A stretch of 64,000 bases of DNA, taken from the NCBI RefSeq assembly GCF_011386835.1, contig NC_088792.1, positions 112,192,421 to 112,256,420 of the forward strand, given 5' to 3'. The notes beneath the pieces are model-generated. The model saw only the letters and a program-made list of their open reading frames with translations, did no database searches and was not told the DNA's origin. This document shows positions 36,101 through 45,800 of the stretch, in pieces (within the stretch, counting starts at the first letter, position 1; each line of letters starts with the position of its first letter). Made by a program: the position numbers and the translations under genes. Source of the stretch: Chrysemys picta bellii (lineage: Eukaryota > Chordata > Testudines > Emydidae).

Positions 36101-36771
36101 TCATGTTCTAAAAGTCACATCATGTGTTCTGAGCAGTTCAAAAGCTGTGAATTGAGCTTGCCTGTCTGGCTCCGATTTAAAGAACCAAACCCACTGAATT
36201 GTTTAAACTTGCCTTTTTTGGAATGAAGCGTCCACCTGGGGGAGGAAAAAGAACAGGGTTACCGACCAAGTGACAAGTCACTGCACACCAGTCCCTGAAG
36301 CTCGGGCAGCAGGAGGCACTGGTTTGAGACCGAGCCACCCCATGCATGGGATCCTACCCTGGGTATAGGCTGTCCCCTACAAGGAAGTGTTGTGGAGAGA
36401 AGGTGGGAAGCCAGGAGGGGGGCAGCAGGACAGACGGACAGCTGGCTGCGGGGGTGGACAGATGTCAGCCTGGCACAGGGCAGTCACAGCAGCTCGGCCC
36501 AAACGTGCGGGGCTCACCCAGCCACCGCACAGCCCGGGCCCCTGCAGGCGTCAAGAAACCGGAGCCACGTGGTGGTTGAACACGAGGGTGAGGGGCCATG
36601 ACTCGACGGGCCGTCATTACGTCACAAATCGGAATGCCGTCGGTCTTCTCCCCACCCCCTCGGAAAGAGGGACCGCGCGCCAGGCTCTTACATCAGGAAT
36701 CGGGCCTGAGCCGGGCACGTGCCCATCAGCGCCCGAGCCGCCCCTTCCAGGAACCACCGGCGCCTCGACAT
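29988..36771 (-). CDS. C18orf21: C18orf21 homologue (UPF0711), complete, 4 coding exons, 221 aa
   Basis: The exons on minus are 36771-36692, 35367-35136, 30849-30653 and 30144-29988 (80+232+197+157 = 666 nt). Phases agree at every junction (2, 0, 2) and all introns are GT-AG. The protein starts MSRRRWFLEGAARAL, has CPYC at 47-50, a basic helix-rich stretch (KLTPRIQKLLNREAKN, about 68-83), CNTC at 108-111 with KTTRHHGKSR following, a Ser/Pro/Thr-rich linker, and a C-terminal motif FTQLKWLL … MDLKNFLSSL. The human protein is of similar length (about 220 aa) and ends FLSSL plus a few residues; here the stop comes directly after SSL. The two C-x2-C pairs form a zinc-ribbon pattern like Rpp21/SNM1 proteins, and recent work links C18orf21 to RNase MRP. 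The start lies in a CpG island. The exon 1/2 junction is the least certain. Confidence 0.9.
30653..30849 (-). CDS. C18orf21: C18orf21 coding exon 3 (second zinc-knuckle pair)
   Basis: Acceptor …cttcatag|CTG, donor …TCCAG|gtgcct. It encodes LVTCNTCNKTTRHHGKSRDF followed by a Ser/Thr/Pro-rich linker ending SKSPASTS. The linker is the fastest-changing part of the family. Confidence 0.9.
31354..31498 (+). mobile_element. Penelope-like element terminal fragment (intron 2 of C18orf21)
   Basis: 'gggttatagcccacgaaagc', 'aaatttgttagtctctaagg' and 'gatacagactaacacggcta' are the 3'-terminal repeat of turtle PLEs; compare the end of the copy at 60.6 kb. A short inverted piece of the same end ('acaaggagtccttgtgccac') precedes it, giving a small foldback typical of 5'-truncated PLE insertions. 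Confidence 0.7.
31685..31745 (+). repeat. Short AT-rich tandem/inverted duplication
   Basis: 'atattaatagagagatt' occurs at about 31695 and again at about 31729, separated by an inverted 'aatctcatatatt' stretch. It probably arose by replication slippage. Confidence 0.7.
34043..34310. mobile_element. Foldback MITE-like repeat (intron 2 of C18orf21)
   Basis: 'gcagcccacgggagcgagca' and 'cagcccgggttgacagactt' at 34047-34092 are the inverted complement of the block at about 34262-34310 ('caacccgggctgagaggctc', 'gctcccatgggctcc'). The phrase 'gccctgtctatacagt' at 34212 resembles Harbinger-type ends. The exact limits and class are unclear. Confidence 0.5.
35136..35367 (-). CDS. C18orf21: C18orf21 coding exon 2 (first zinc-knuckle pair)
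   Basis: The proposed acceptor is …acgttcatttag|GG, with a weak pyrimidine tract; the donor is …GTTCTG|gtaaga. The exon carries CPYCFQFLVPDNHRVRLKPK and LTPRIQKLLNREAK. A better-looking acceptor 32 bases further in (…tattcgtctgtag|AT) would create an immediate stop with exon 1 in phase 2, so the upstream site is preferred. It yields YSSVDNK, comparable to the family's TSSHDDK. Confidence 0.82.
36617..36624. promoter_or_regulatory. CRE-like site TTACGTCA
   Basis: One mismatch to the palindromic CREB/ATF site TGACGTCA, about 68 bp inside intron 1 of C18orf21 and within the CpG island. Confidence 0.4.
36692..36771 (-). CDS. C18orf21: C18orf21 coding exon 1
   Basis: The start codon is at 36771-36769, and 26 codons plus two bases run to the donor …CTGAT|gtaaga. 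The residues (FLEGAARAL … CPAQARFL) align with the human N-terminus pattern (YLEAAARGL … CPGQARYL). In-frame reading past the donor stops at once, which supports splicing here. Confidence 0.85.
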
Positions 36772-36832
36772 CCCCGCGAGAGCGAGAGGCGCGCGCGCAC
36801 CCCGCCGCGACCGGTCCAGCGCCGCCGACTTT

Positions 36833-36840
36833 CCTTCCGG
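36833..36840 (-). promoter_or_regulatory. ETS/GABP-type site
   Basis: CCGGAAGG on minus, about 60 bp upstream of the C18orf21 start codon, a common position and motif in housekeeping CpG-island promoters. Confidence 0.5.
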
Positions 36841-37320
36841 TGTGAAAGCGCGGCGCAGGGTCCAGGCGGAAACAGCAGCCGCGGCACAAACGTTCCGGCC
36901 TCCCCCGCGGGAGGGAGAAAGAGCCCGTCGGGCGGGGTCGCTGTCGGGCCGAGCCCCTCCCCTCGCACGCTCAGCCCCGGGGCGCCGTCAAAAATATCGC
37001 TTCCTGTGCGAGGCGCAGGCGGGACAGGGGTTCCTGGGCGCGTAAAGCTGGGCGGGAGCGCGGCCGCGCTGCCCTGGCGTGCGGGGAGCCGGGACTCGGT
37101 GCCGCGCGCTGGGTGTGTCGCTCCAGGGCTCCCCGGCCGGCCGGCACCCCCCATGGACTCGCCTGGGCCGGGACCCCCCAGTGCTGCGCAGGCGCGGTCT
37201 GTTCCTGGGGCCCCTTGAGCAGCTCCCGGGGCCGGTTTACACTGCAGAGTTTTGGTCTTTCTAGCAGGATTGTGGCGGCCCCCAGCAAGCCGTGAATCCT
37301 CACAGGCGGGGGTGGCCGGC

Positions 37321-37860
37321 CCCGTGCCCAGTGATCTGCCCTGCTCTGCAGTTGGTCACTGTGGCACTTATCATGGACTTAATTAGCTAATGCCCAGAAG
37401 TCAATCTGATGAAACGCTGAGCGGGCGCTCACCACCGCCCAGGAAAGGCCTGCCAGATACATGTGCCGGTGCAGAATTAATTACCATGAATCCCAGCTGC
37501 AGTGATGCTGATGAAATAGCCACCTGCCCAAAAATGGAACTAGTTAACTTAGCAATATTGCAATGAGAGCTCAAAATGTGGTGTTTTAGGGGAGCCTTAC
37601 CACAGTGCCTTGCTGCATCCCTGTCACATGTTCTCCTTGTCATTTCCAGAAAGGAGACAGCTTTTGGCAAGGAAATGTGAGAATGAAGCAAACATACATT
37701 TTAAAAATCATTGAATGTTTTTAACAATAAACAATCATCTAGTATAAACAGTAAACCTTTCTATTTTTAGTTGCTTTCCCTAATATTAAGCATGTTTAAA
37801 TGTGTGAGTGACCCGTCCCCCATGCTGTAGAGGAAGGCCAAAAAAAGGGGGGGACGAGGG
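37321..37860. other. Intergenic DNA upstream of C18orf21
   Basis: Apart from a short G-run ('aaaaaaagggggggacgagg' near 37840) I see no gene or delimited repeat. Confidence 0.4.
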
Positions 37861-37864
37861 GGGT

Positions 37865-38800
37865 TGTCAAGGCTGCTTTCCCACTTTGAACTTTAGGGTA
37901 CAAATGTGAGGGCCTGCATGAAACTTCCAAGCTTAACTACCAGTTTAGATCTGGTCTGCTGCCACCACTCTCGATGCTAATTCCCTTCCCTGGGTAGCCT
38001 TGAGAGACTCTTCACCCATTCCCTGGTGAATACAGATCCAAACCCCTTTGATCTTAAAACAAGGAGAAATTAACCATTCCCCTTCCTCCCTTCCACCAAC
38101 TCCTGGTGGATCAAGATCCAACCCCCCTGGATCTAAAAACAAGGAAAATAAATCAGGTTTTTAAAAAGAAGGCTTGTAATTAAAGAAAAGGTAAAAAATC
38201 ATCTCTGTAAAATCAGGATGGAAAATAACTTTACAGGGTAATCAAACTTAAAGAGCTCAGAGGACCCCCCTCTAGCCTTAGGTTCAAAGTTACAGCAAAC
38301 AGAGGTAAACACCCTAGTAAAAGGTACATTTACAAGTTGAGAAAACAAAGGTAAACTAACACGCCTTGCCTGGCTGTTTACTTACAAGTTTGAAATATGA
38401 GAGACTTGTTCAGAAAGATGTGGAGAACCTGGATTGATGTCTGGTCCCTCTTAGTCCCAAGAGCGAACAACTTCCCAAACAAAAGCCTTCCCTCCCCCCC
38501 AAGATTTGAAAGTATCTTGTCCCCTTATTGGTCCTTTGGGTCAGGTGTCAGCCAGGTTACCTGAGCTTCTTAACCCTTTACAGGTAAAAGGATTTTGTAG
38601 TCTCTGGCCAGGAGGGATTTTATAGTACTGTACACAGGACAGCTGTTACCCTTCCCTTTATAGTTATGACAGGGGTCTTTGCCAATCTGACCCAGGGGAA
38701 AATTCTTTTCCAACCCCAAATATGGTGACAAATTAGATGCTGAGCATGTGGGCAAGACCTGCCAGCCAGACACCTGGGAAAGAATTCCCCATCTAGTGTC
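37865..38800. repeat. Unclassified turtle interspersed repeat, possibly a solo LTR
   Basis: It begins TGTCAAGGCTGCTTTCCCAC and continues with long non-coding AT/CT-rich text ('tctgtaaaatcaggatggaa', 'aattaaagaaaaggtaaaa') that I recognise as a common chelonian repeat. A TG start is compatible with an LTR, but I cannot define a CA end or a target duplication. No coding sequence is present. Confidence 0.45.
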
Positions 38801-38936
38801 CTATCACCAGCCATTGGAGATATTTGCTGCTAGCAGTTGCAGATTAGCTACATGTTATTAGGTGAGGTTCTGTGGCCTGCAATGTGCAGGTGGTCAGACT
38901 AGATGATCATGATGGTCCTTTCTGACTTTAAAGTTT
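38800..38936 (+). repeat. CR1 3' UTR fragment
   Basis: 'cctatcaccagccattggag' and 'gtggtcagactagatgatca' are CR1 3'-end phrases, directly adjoining the preceding repeat. Confidence 0.7.
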
Positions 38937-39221
38937 GAGTCTCTGTTCTGGAGCCATCTGCAGTGAAAATCCCCAGTATGGACACTTACTGTCTGAGCAG
39001 AATATCTCTGGGTATCACAGAGTTCTCAATAATGGAAACAGGATTCTGTTCTTATATCTGTTTTCCCCATTGCTGCTGTCCTCTAGGATGCTGATTCTGG
39101 GCCCCCTAGTTAGTAACTACAGATCATGGCTGGTGCTCCTTTTGATCTGCATAGTCGGTGGGCTTCCAAACTAAGTGGTTCTAGTGTCTCATCTATCTGT
39201 TGTGTCTTGTTTTATACTTAG

Positions 39222-39352
39222 ATTATAAACTCTTTGGGGTAGGGACTGTCTTTTTGTTCTGTATTTGTACAACACTTCACACAATGGGATCCTGGTCCTT
39301 GATTAGGACTCCTAGATCTTATGGTAATACAAATAATAAATAATAATAATTC
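39222..39352 (+). repeat. L2/L3-type LINE 3' end with AAT repeat
   Basis: 'ataaactctttggggtaggg', 'acaatgggatcctggtcctt' and a terminal 'aataataaataataataat' form the classical 3' tail with a short microsatellite. Confidence 0.6.
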
Positions 39353-39483
39353 TCCAGTAGCTTTCTTAATCTCAGTCTCCTGTTCATATGTAGAAGAAGA
39401 AATCATGGTTCACCAATCTTTTAGAATTCTTTGAAGGGGTTAACAAATATGGACAAGGGTGATCCAGTGGATATATTGTACAT

Positions 39484-39793
39484 CGGGGTAGGCAACCTAT
39501 GACACGCGTGCCAAAGGCGGCACGCAAGCTGATTTTCAGTGGCACTCACACTGCCCGGGTCCTGGCCACCGGTCTGGGGGGCTCTGCATTTTAATTTAAT
39601 TTTAAATTAAGCTTCTTAAACATTTAAAAAACCTTATTTACTTTACATATAACAATAGTTTAGTTATATATTATAAACTTATAGAAAGAGACCTTCTAAA
39701 AACGTTAACAACTATTACTGGCACACGAAACCTTAAATCAGAGTGACTAAATGAAGACTCGGCACACCACTTCTGAAAGGTTGCCGACCCCTG
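39484..39793. mobile_element. hAT MITE (310 bp) with perfect 8-bp TSD
   Basis: TTGTACAT flanks both sides (39476-39483 and 39794-39801). The ends CGGGGTAGGCAACCT and AGGTTGCCGACCCCTG are inverted repeats of the same family as the element at 13750. The interior 'acttctgaaaggttgccgac' and 'ataacaatagtttagttata' also match that element in reverse orientation, so both derive from one parent. Confidence 0.93.
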
Positions 39794-39999
39794 TTGTACA
39801 TATACATATTGTACCAACTGCTGAGCTTGAATTGATATGCAAATTAGATACAATCAATTTAGAGAGACTGGACAATCAATTTAGAGAGACAATTAAATAG
39901 AGACTGGGAATGGCTGACCATTACAAACATTAAATCTATCTCCCCATTTAAGTACTCTCACACTTTTTATCAAACTGTCTGTACTGGGCTCTTGACTGG

Positions 40000-40261
40000 T
40001 GTGGAGAAAGTGAATAAGGAAATGTTATTTACTCCTTCACAACAAAAGAACTAGGGGTCACCCAATGAAATTAATAGGCACCAGGTTTAAAACAAAAGGA
40101 AGTACTTCTTCACACAATGCACAGTAAACCTGTGGAACTCATTGCCAGGGGCTGTTGTGAATGTCAAAACTATAAGAGGGTTCAAAAAAGAACTAGATAA
40201 GTTCATGAAGGATCCAACAATGGCTATTAGCCAGGATGGTCAGGGATGCAACACCTTTCTC
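40000..40261 (+). pseudogene. CR1 LINE, left part (ORF2 C-terminus and 3' UTR)
   Basis: A plus frame reads KYFFTQCTVNLWNSLPGAV then IRGFKKELDKFM, the CR1 ORF2 C-terminal tail. The sequence is colinear with 46025-46200, from which it is separated by the Harbinger insertion. Confidence 0.85.
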
Positions 40262-40649
40262 TAAGGCCTGGTCTACACTACGGGTTTAGGTCGACTTTAG
40301 CAGCGTTAAATCGAATTAAGCCTGGACACATCCACACGACGAAGCCCTTTCTTTCGACTTAAAGGGTCCTTTAAACCGGTTTCTTTACACCACCTCCGAC
40401 AAGGGGATTAGCGATAAAACCGGCCTTTGCGGGTCGGAATTGGGGTAGTGTGGACGGAATTCGACGTTATTGGCCTCCGGGAGCTATCCCACAGTGCTTC
40501 ATTGTGACCGCTCTGGACAGCACTCTCAACTCAGATGCACTGACCAGGTAGACAGGAAAAGACCTGCGAACGTTTGAATTTCATTTCCTGTTTGCTCAGC
40601 GTGGAGAGCACAGGTGACCACGCAGAGCTCATCAGCACAGGTAACCGTG

Positions 40650-42444
40650 ATGGAGTCCCAGGATCGCAAAAGAGCTCCAGCATGGACCGAACGGGAGGTA
40701 CGGGATCTGCTCGCCATATGGGAAGATGAATCAGTGCTAGCTGAACTCCGTAGCAGTAAAAGAAATGGCAAAGTATTAGCAAAGGTCTCCAAGGCCATGA
40801 AGGACCGAGGTCATAACAGGGACACACAGCAGTGCCACGTGAAAATTAAGGAGCTACGGCAAGCCTACCACAAAGCCAGAGAAGCAAACGGAAGGTCCGG
40901 GGCAGAGCCGCAAACTTGCCGCTTCTACGCGGAGCTGCATGCCATTCTAGGGGGTGCAGCCACCACTACCCCAACCGTGTGCTTTGACTCCATCAATGGA
41001 GAAACACACAGGGATGACGGTTCGGGGAACGAGGAAGATGAGGATGGAGGTACTGTAGGTAGCTCACAGCAGCAAGAAAGCGGAGAAACCGGTTTCCCCA
41101 ACAGCCAGGATATGTTTGTGACCCTGGACCTGGAACCAGTAACCCCCGAACTCACCCAAGACCCTCAGGGCACACAGGAGACCTCTGGTGAGTGTACCTT
41201 TGTAAATATTTGTAAACATTACACATGGTTTAAAAGCAAGCGTGTTTAATGATTAATTTTCCCTGGAAATCGTGGCCAGTACATCTACTGGAAAAGTCTG
41301 TTAACGTGTATGGGGATGGAGCGGAAATCCTCCAGGGACATCTCCAGAAAGCTCTCCTTCATGTACTCCAGGCCAGTAGCACGTAGTCTGGAATCATTGC
41401 ATAACAAAGCATGGCAGCGTATGGTCCCGGTGTTTGCTGGCATGCAGACAATATCCATTCCTTATCTCTCTTTGTTATCCTCAGGAGAGTGATATCATTC
41501 ACGGTCACCTGGTTGAAATGGGGTGATTTTATTAAGGGGACATTCAGAGGCGCCCATTCCTGCTCTTCTGAACAGAAATGTTCCCCGCTGTTAACCACGC
41601 GGTGGGGGGAGGGGTGAAGTGATCATCCCAGAGAATCGTGTGTGTGTGTGGGGGGGGTGGTTTACTTGGGTTTGTGCCGTATGTTAACCGGGAAACCGCA
41701 GCCCCTCCTTTTACATTGAAAACCCATTTTAAATGGACAACCCAATTCATCCTTGATATGGGAAATGCGCTGCTGTTTGAAACCTTTCCCGCATGTTAAG
41801 AAGGTTAAAAAAGCCAAAACACTGTGGCCTACCTACCATGGCTGCCTGCAAGCCGAAATATGCGACCTTGTAATGAAAGAGTGTACCCATTGTTCTCTAA
41901 AATGTGTCTTTTTTAACCACCTCTCCCTTCTCCTCCACCAGCTGCAAATGTTTCTCCTTCGCAGAGGCTAGTGAACATTAGAAAGAGAAAACGTAGGACG
42001 CGGGACGATATGTTCACGGAGCTGCAGATGTCCTCCCACGCTGATAGAGCACAGCAGAATGCGTGGAGGCAGTCAATGTCGGACATGAGAAAAGCACAAT
42101 ATGAACGAGAGGAGAGGTGGCGGGCTGAATGGCGGGATGAAAAGAGCAAGTGGCGGGCTGAAGACGATAGGTGGTGTCAACTTGCAGACAGACGGCAAGA
42201 GTCAATGCTCCGTCTGCTGGAGCATCAAACTGATATGCTCGAGCGTATGGTTGAGCTGCAGGAAAGGCAGCAGGAGCAGAGACCGCCGCTACAGCCCCTG
42301 TTTAACCAACAGCCCTCCTCCCCAAGTTCCATAGCCTCCTCACCCAGACGCCCAAGAACACGGTGGGGGGGCCTCCGTCCACCCAGTCACTCCACCCCAG
42401 ATGATCGCCCAAGCATCAGAAGGCTGGCCTTCAATAAGACTTAA
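40650..42444 (+). CDS. Harbinger Myb/SANT-like protein, two exons, 346 aa
   Basis: Exon 1 is 40650-41187 (ATG in 'gtgATGGAGTCC'; donor TCTG|gtgagt). Exon 2 is 41942-42444 (acceptor ctccaccag|CTG). The sum is 1041 nt, an exact multiple of three, and the frame is open throughout. Residues about 11-90 form a trihelix Myb/SANT-like domain (AWTEREVRDLLAIWEDE … CHVKIKELRQAYHKARE). An acidic Glu/Asp-rich linker follows. Exon 2 starts with a basic nuclear-localisation-like RKRKRRTR, then a charged coiled coil (EREERWRAEWRDEKSKW … HQTDMLERMVELQERQQ) and a Pro/Ser-rich tail. In this superfamily the Myb-like protein binds the transposon ends and brings the transposase to the nucleus. AATAAA lies at 42537. 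Such copies are often annotated in turtles as SANT-domain or trihelix genes. Confidence 0.88.
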
Positions 42445-42536
42445 AGTTTTAAAATGCAGTGTGTCCTTTTCCATCCCTCCTTCCCCACCCATCCCAGGCT
42501 ACCTTGGCAATTATCCCCCTACTTCTGTGAGGAACT

Positions 42537-42542
42537 AATAAA
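42537..42542 (+). terminator. Poly(A) signal of the Myb/SANT gene
   Basis: AATAAA, 92 bp after the stop at 42444, in 'gaactaataaagaatg'. Confidence 0.7.
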
Positions 42543-42570
42543 GAATGCATGAATGTGAAAAAACAATGAC

Positions 42571-42576
42571 TTTATT
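42571..42576 (-). terminator. Poly(A) signal of the transposase gene
   Basis: TTTATT on plus (AATAAA on minus), 128 bp beyond the transposase stop and only 28 bp from the opposing signal, so the two transcripts must end in almost the same place or overlap. Confidence 0.65.
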
Positions 42577-42703
42577 GCCTCTGCAAGCGGTGCTCGAATT
42601 GGGGAGGGGAGGGTGGGGTGGGGTGGTTGGTTTACAGGGAAGTAGAGTGAACCGGGTCGGGGGGGGGTTTGGAGGGTTCATCAAGGAGAAACAAACAGAA
42701 GTT

Positions 42704-44005
42704 TCACACAGTAGCCTGGCCAGTCACAAAACTCGTTTTCAAAGCTTCTCTGATGTGCACCGCGCCCTGCTGTGCTCCTCTAACCGCCCTGGTGTCTGGC
42801 TGCACGTAATCAGCGGCCAGGCGAGTTGCCTCAACCTCCCACCCCGCCATAAATGTCTCCCCCTTACTCTCACAGATATTGTGGAGCGCACAGCAAGCAG
42901 CAATAACAATGGGGATATTCTTTTCGCTGAGGTCTGAGTGAGTCAGTAAGCTGCGCCAGCGCGCTTTTAAACGTCCAAATGCACATTCCACCACCATTCG
43001 GCACTTGCTCAGCCTGTAGTTGAACAGGTCCTGACTCCTGTCCAGGCTGCCTGTGTACGGCTTCATGAGCCATGGCATTAAGGGGTAGGCTGGGTCCCCA
43101 AGGATCACGATAGGCATTTCAACATCCCCAACGGTTATTTTCTGGTCCGGGAAGAAAGTCCCTTCCTCCAGCTGTCGAAACAGACCAGAGTTCCTGAAGA
43201 CGCGAGCATCATGTACCTTTCCCGACCATCCCACGTTGATGTTGGTGAAACGTCCCTTGTGATCCACCAGGGCTTGCAGCAGCATTGAAAAGTACCCCTT
43301 GCGGTTTACGTAGTCGGTGGCTTGGTGCTCCGGTGACAAGATAGGGATATGGGTTCCGTCTATGGCCCCGCCACAGTTTGGGAATCCCATTTCAGCAAAA
43401 CCATCTACTATTGACTGCACGTTGCCCAGAGTCACTGCCCTTGATATCACCAGGTCTTTCATTGCCCTGGCAAATTGGATCACAGCAGCCCCCACCGTAG
43501 ATTTGCCCACTCCAAATTGATTCCCGACTGACCGGTAGCTGTCTGGCGTTGCAAGCTTCCACAGGGCTATCGCCACTCACTTCTGAACTGTGAGGGCTGC
43601 TCTCATCTTGGTATCCTGGCGTTTCAGGGCAGGGGAGAGCAAGTCACAAAGTTCCATGAAAGTGCCCTTACGCATGCGAAAGTTTCGCAGCCACTGGGAA
43701 TCGTCCCATACCTGCAGCACGATGCGGTCCCACCAGTCTGTGCTTGTTTCCCGGGCCCAGAATCGGTGTTCCACGGCATGAACCTGCCCCAGTGACACCA
43801 TGATTTCCACATTGCTGGGGCCTGTGCCTTGTGAGAGGTCTATGTCCATGTCAATTTCCTCATCACTCTCTTCGCCGCGCTGCAATCGCCTCCTCGGCTG
43901 GTCCGGGTTTCGCCTTGGCATGTCCTGGCTCTGCATATACTCCAGGACAATGCACGTGGTGTTCATAGTGCTCATAATTGCCGCGGTGATCTGAGCAGGC
44001 TCCAT
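42704..44005 (-). pseudogene. PIF/Harbinger DDE transposase with one in-frame TGA
   Basis: The frame starts at ATG 44005-44003 and ends at 42704, 433 codons long if read through. Codon 143 is TGA (43579-43577), where the reading passes directly from ALTVQK to VAIALWKLATPD in the same frame. CGA to TGA by CpG decay is the simplest explanation. The N-terminal part has an acidic segment (EESDEEIDMDID) and FRMRKGTFMELCDLL. After the stop come a helix-turn-helix-like stretch (SYRSVGNQFGVGKSTV), GAIDGTHIPI (Asp about 216), VGWSGKVHDARVF, ILGDPAYPLMPW (Asp about 304) and VVECAFGRLKARWRSL (Glu about 340). The last Asp and Glu are 35 residues apart, a DD35E-like layout. All expected catalytic residues are present, so the gene is nearly intact. 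Confidence 0.93.
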
Positions 44006-44037
44006 GATCCCAGTGCTAGCTATGGCGCCTGGTCAGA

Positions 44038-45800
44038 AAAAAGGCGCAAAACTAGTATCTGATGGACCAGGAGAAGGAGGGAGGGCGGGAGGGAGGGAGG
44101 GCCGAGTGACAACATGGCGTACAGGTACAGGAACAGGGAATTAAAATCAAGAAAGGTGGCTGTGCATCAGGGAGAAACACAAACAACTGTCACACAGAAT
44201 GGTCCCCCCAAAGATTAAACTGAAAACCCTGGGCTTAGCAGGCCGTTGATTTCACGGAGGAAGGGGAAGCAAATGAATACAGAACAAATCTATTTTTTAC
44301 ATCTTAAGCTGGCAGCCGACGGTGCAGCATGAGTGATAGCCTCTGCAGTACGATGACGACGGTTACCAATCGTAATATACCATCGTCTACCAAAAGGCAA
44401 GGGGCTGCTGCTGTGTAGCAATGCAGCCCCACGTCTGCCAGCCCCACGTCCGCCAGCACCCAGCATCGCCCTCGGCCTCTTCTGGGTGCTTAGCAGACAA
44501 TACTGGGCAATTGGCAGAAAATAGTATACTACGACTGGTAGCCATCATCATCGAAACAGTAGCATGTCTGCCCAGGTGGCCATGATTGACAGCCACTCCA
44601 GTACGACGACGATGGATACCAGTCATAATATACCATCTCCTACCAAAGGGCAAGGGGCTGGTGCAATGCAGCCCTACGGCTGCCAGCCCCACGGCTATTA
44701 CTCATGCTACACCTTCTACCGCCAAAAGGCAGTTAGCAGCTGCTGCTGTGTAGCAATGCAGTCCCACGTCTGCCGGCACCCAGAGGACATATGGTGACGG
44801 TCAGCTGAGCTGAGCGGGCTCCATGCTTGCCGTGGTATGTTGTCTGCACAGGTATCCCAGGTAAAAAGGCGCGAATCTATTGTCTGCCGTTGCTGTGACG
44901 GGGGGGGGGAGGGGCCTGACGACATGTACCCAGAACCGTCCGCGACACTGTTTTGCATCATCCGGGCATTGGGATCTCAACCCAGAATTTAAAAAAAAAG
45001 GCGCGAAAGTAGTATCTGACGGACTAGGGGAAGGAGGGAGGGCGGGCCGAGTGACGACATGGCGTACAGGTACAGGGAATTAAAATCAAGAACGGTGGCT
45101 GTGCATCAGGGAGAAACACAAACAACTGTCACACAGAATGGTCCCCCCAAAGATTAAACTGAAAACCCTGGTTTTAGCAGGCCGTTGATTTGACGGAGGG
45201 AGGGGGAAGCAAATGAATACAGAGCAAATCTATTTTTTACATCTTAAGACGACGGTGCAGCGTGACTGATAGCCCTCGGCATCTTTCTGGGTGCTTGGCA
45301 GCAAATACTGGGCGCTTGGCAGTTAGTGTATTACGATGGCCTTCAGGCCTATTGCACAATCTGCTGCTCAGGGAAGACTCTGCTAATGTGCGATGACCCA
45401 ACTTGTAATAGGACGGTTAACAGTCGTAATACACCATCTACTGCCAAAAGGCAAGCGGCTGGTGCAATGCAGCCCCACGGCTGCCAGCACCCAGATCGCC
45501 GATGAAGGCTACCAGTCTACTGCACCGTCTACCGCCAAAAGGCAGTTAGCAGCTGCTGCTGTGTAGCAATGCAGTCCCACGTCTGCCGGCACCCAGAGGA
45601 CATATGGTGACGGTGAGCTGAGCGGGCTCCATGCTTGCCGTGGTATGTTGTCTGCACAGGTAACCCAGGTAAAAAGGCGCGAATCTATTGTCTGCCGTTG
45701 CTGTGACGGGGGGGGCGAGGGGCCTGACGACATGTACCCAGAACCTCCCGCGACACTGTTTTGCATCATCCGGGCATTGGGATCTCAACCCAGAATTCCA
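44038..45800. repeat. Nested direct repeats in the Harbinger right end
   Basis: Block A at 44038-44340 is repeated at 44993-45275 (shared 'cgtacaggtacagg', 'agaaacacaaacaactgtca', 'gcaaatgaatacag'). Block B at 44715-44990 is repeated at 45528-45798 (shared 'gttagcagctgctgctgtgt', 'tgcttgccgtggtatgttgt'). A shorter module, 'ctaccgccaaaaggcaaggg' + 'aatgcagccccacg', occurs at about 44392, 44636, 44715, 45429 and 45528. There is no coding capacity. Open frames here are chance. Confidence 0.9.

Larger units (their letters stand above)
36380..37320. promoter_or_regulatory. C18orf21: CpG island promoter of C18orf21
   Basis: CpG density and GC content rise sharply here compared with the AT-rich flanks, and the C18orf21 start codon sits in the middle. 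On minus just upstream of the ATG lies an ETS-type site CCGGAAGG (36840-36833). A CRE-like TTACGTCA (36617-36624) lies in the first intron. No TATA box is apparent. The many open frames reported by length here are CpG-island artefacts. Confidence 0.85.

Noticed and set aside
36513..36600. Alternative C18orf21 first exon on minus (ATG at about 36600, donor G|gtgagc)
   Set aside because: The phase could fit a downstream acceptor, but the sequence shows no similarity to the family N-terminus, whereas 36692-36771 does.
36387..37303. Several open frames of 90-206 codons on both strands
   Set aside because: CpG-island composition removes stop codons. None resembles a known protein, and the real coding part here is only the 80-nt C18orf21 exon 1 on minus.
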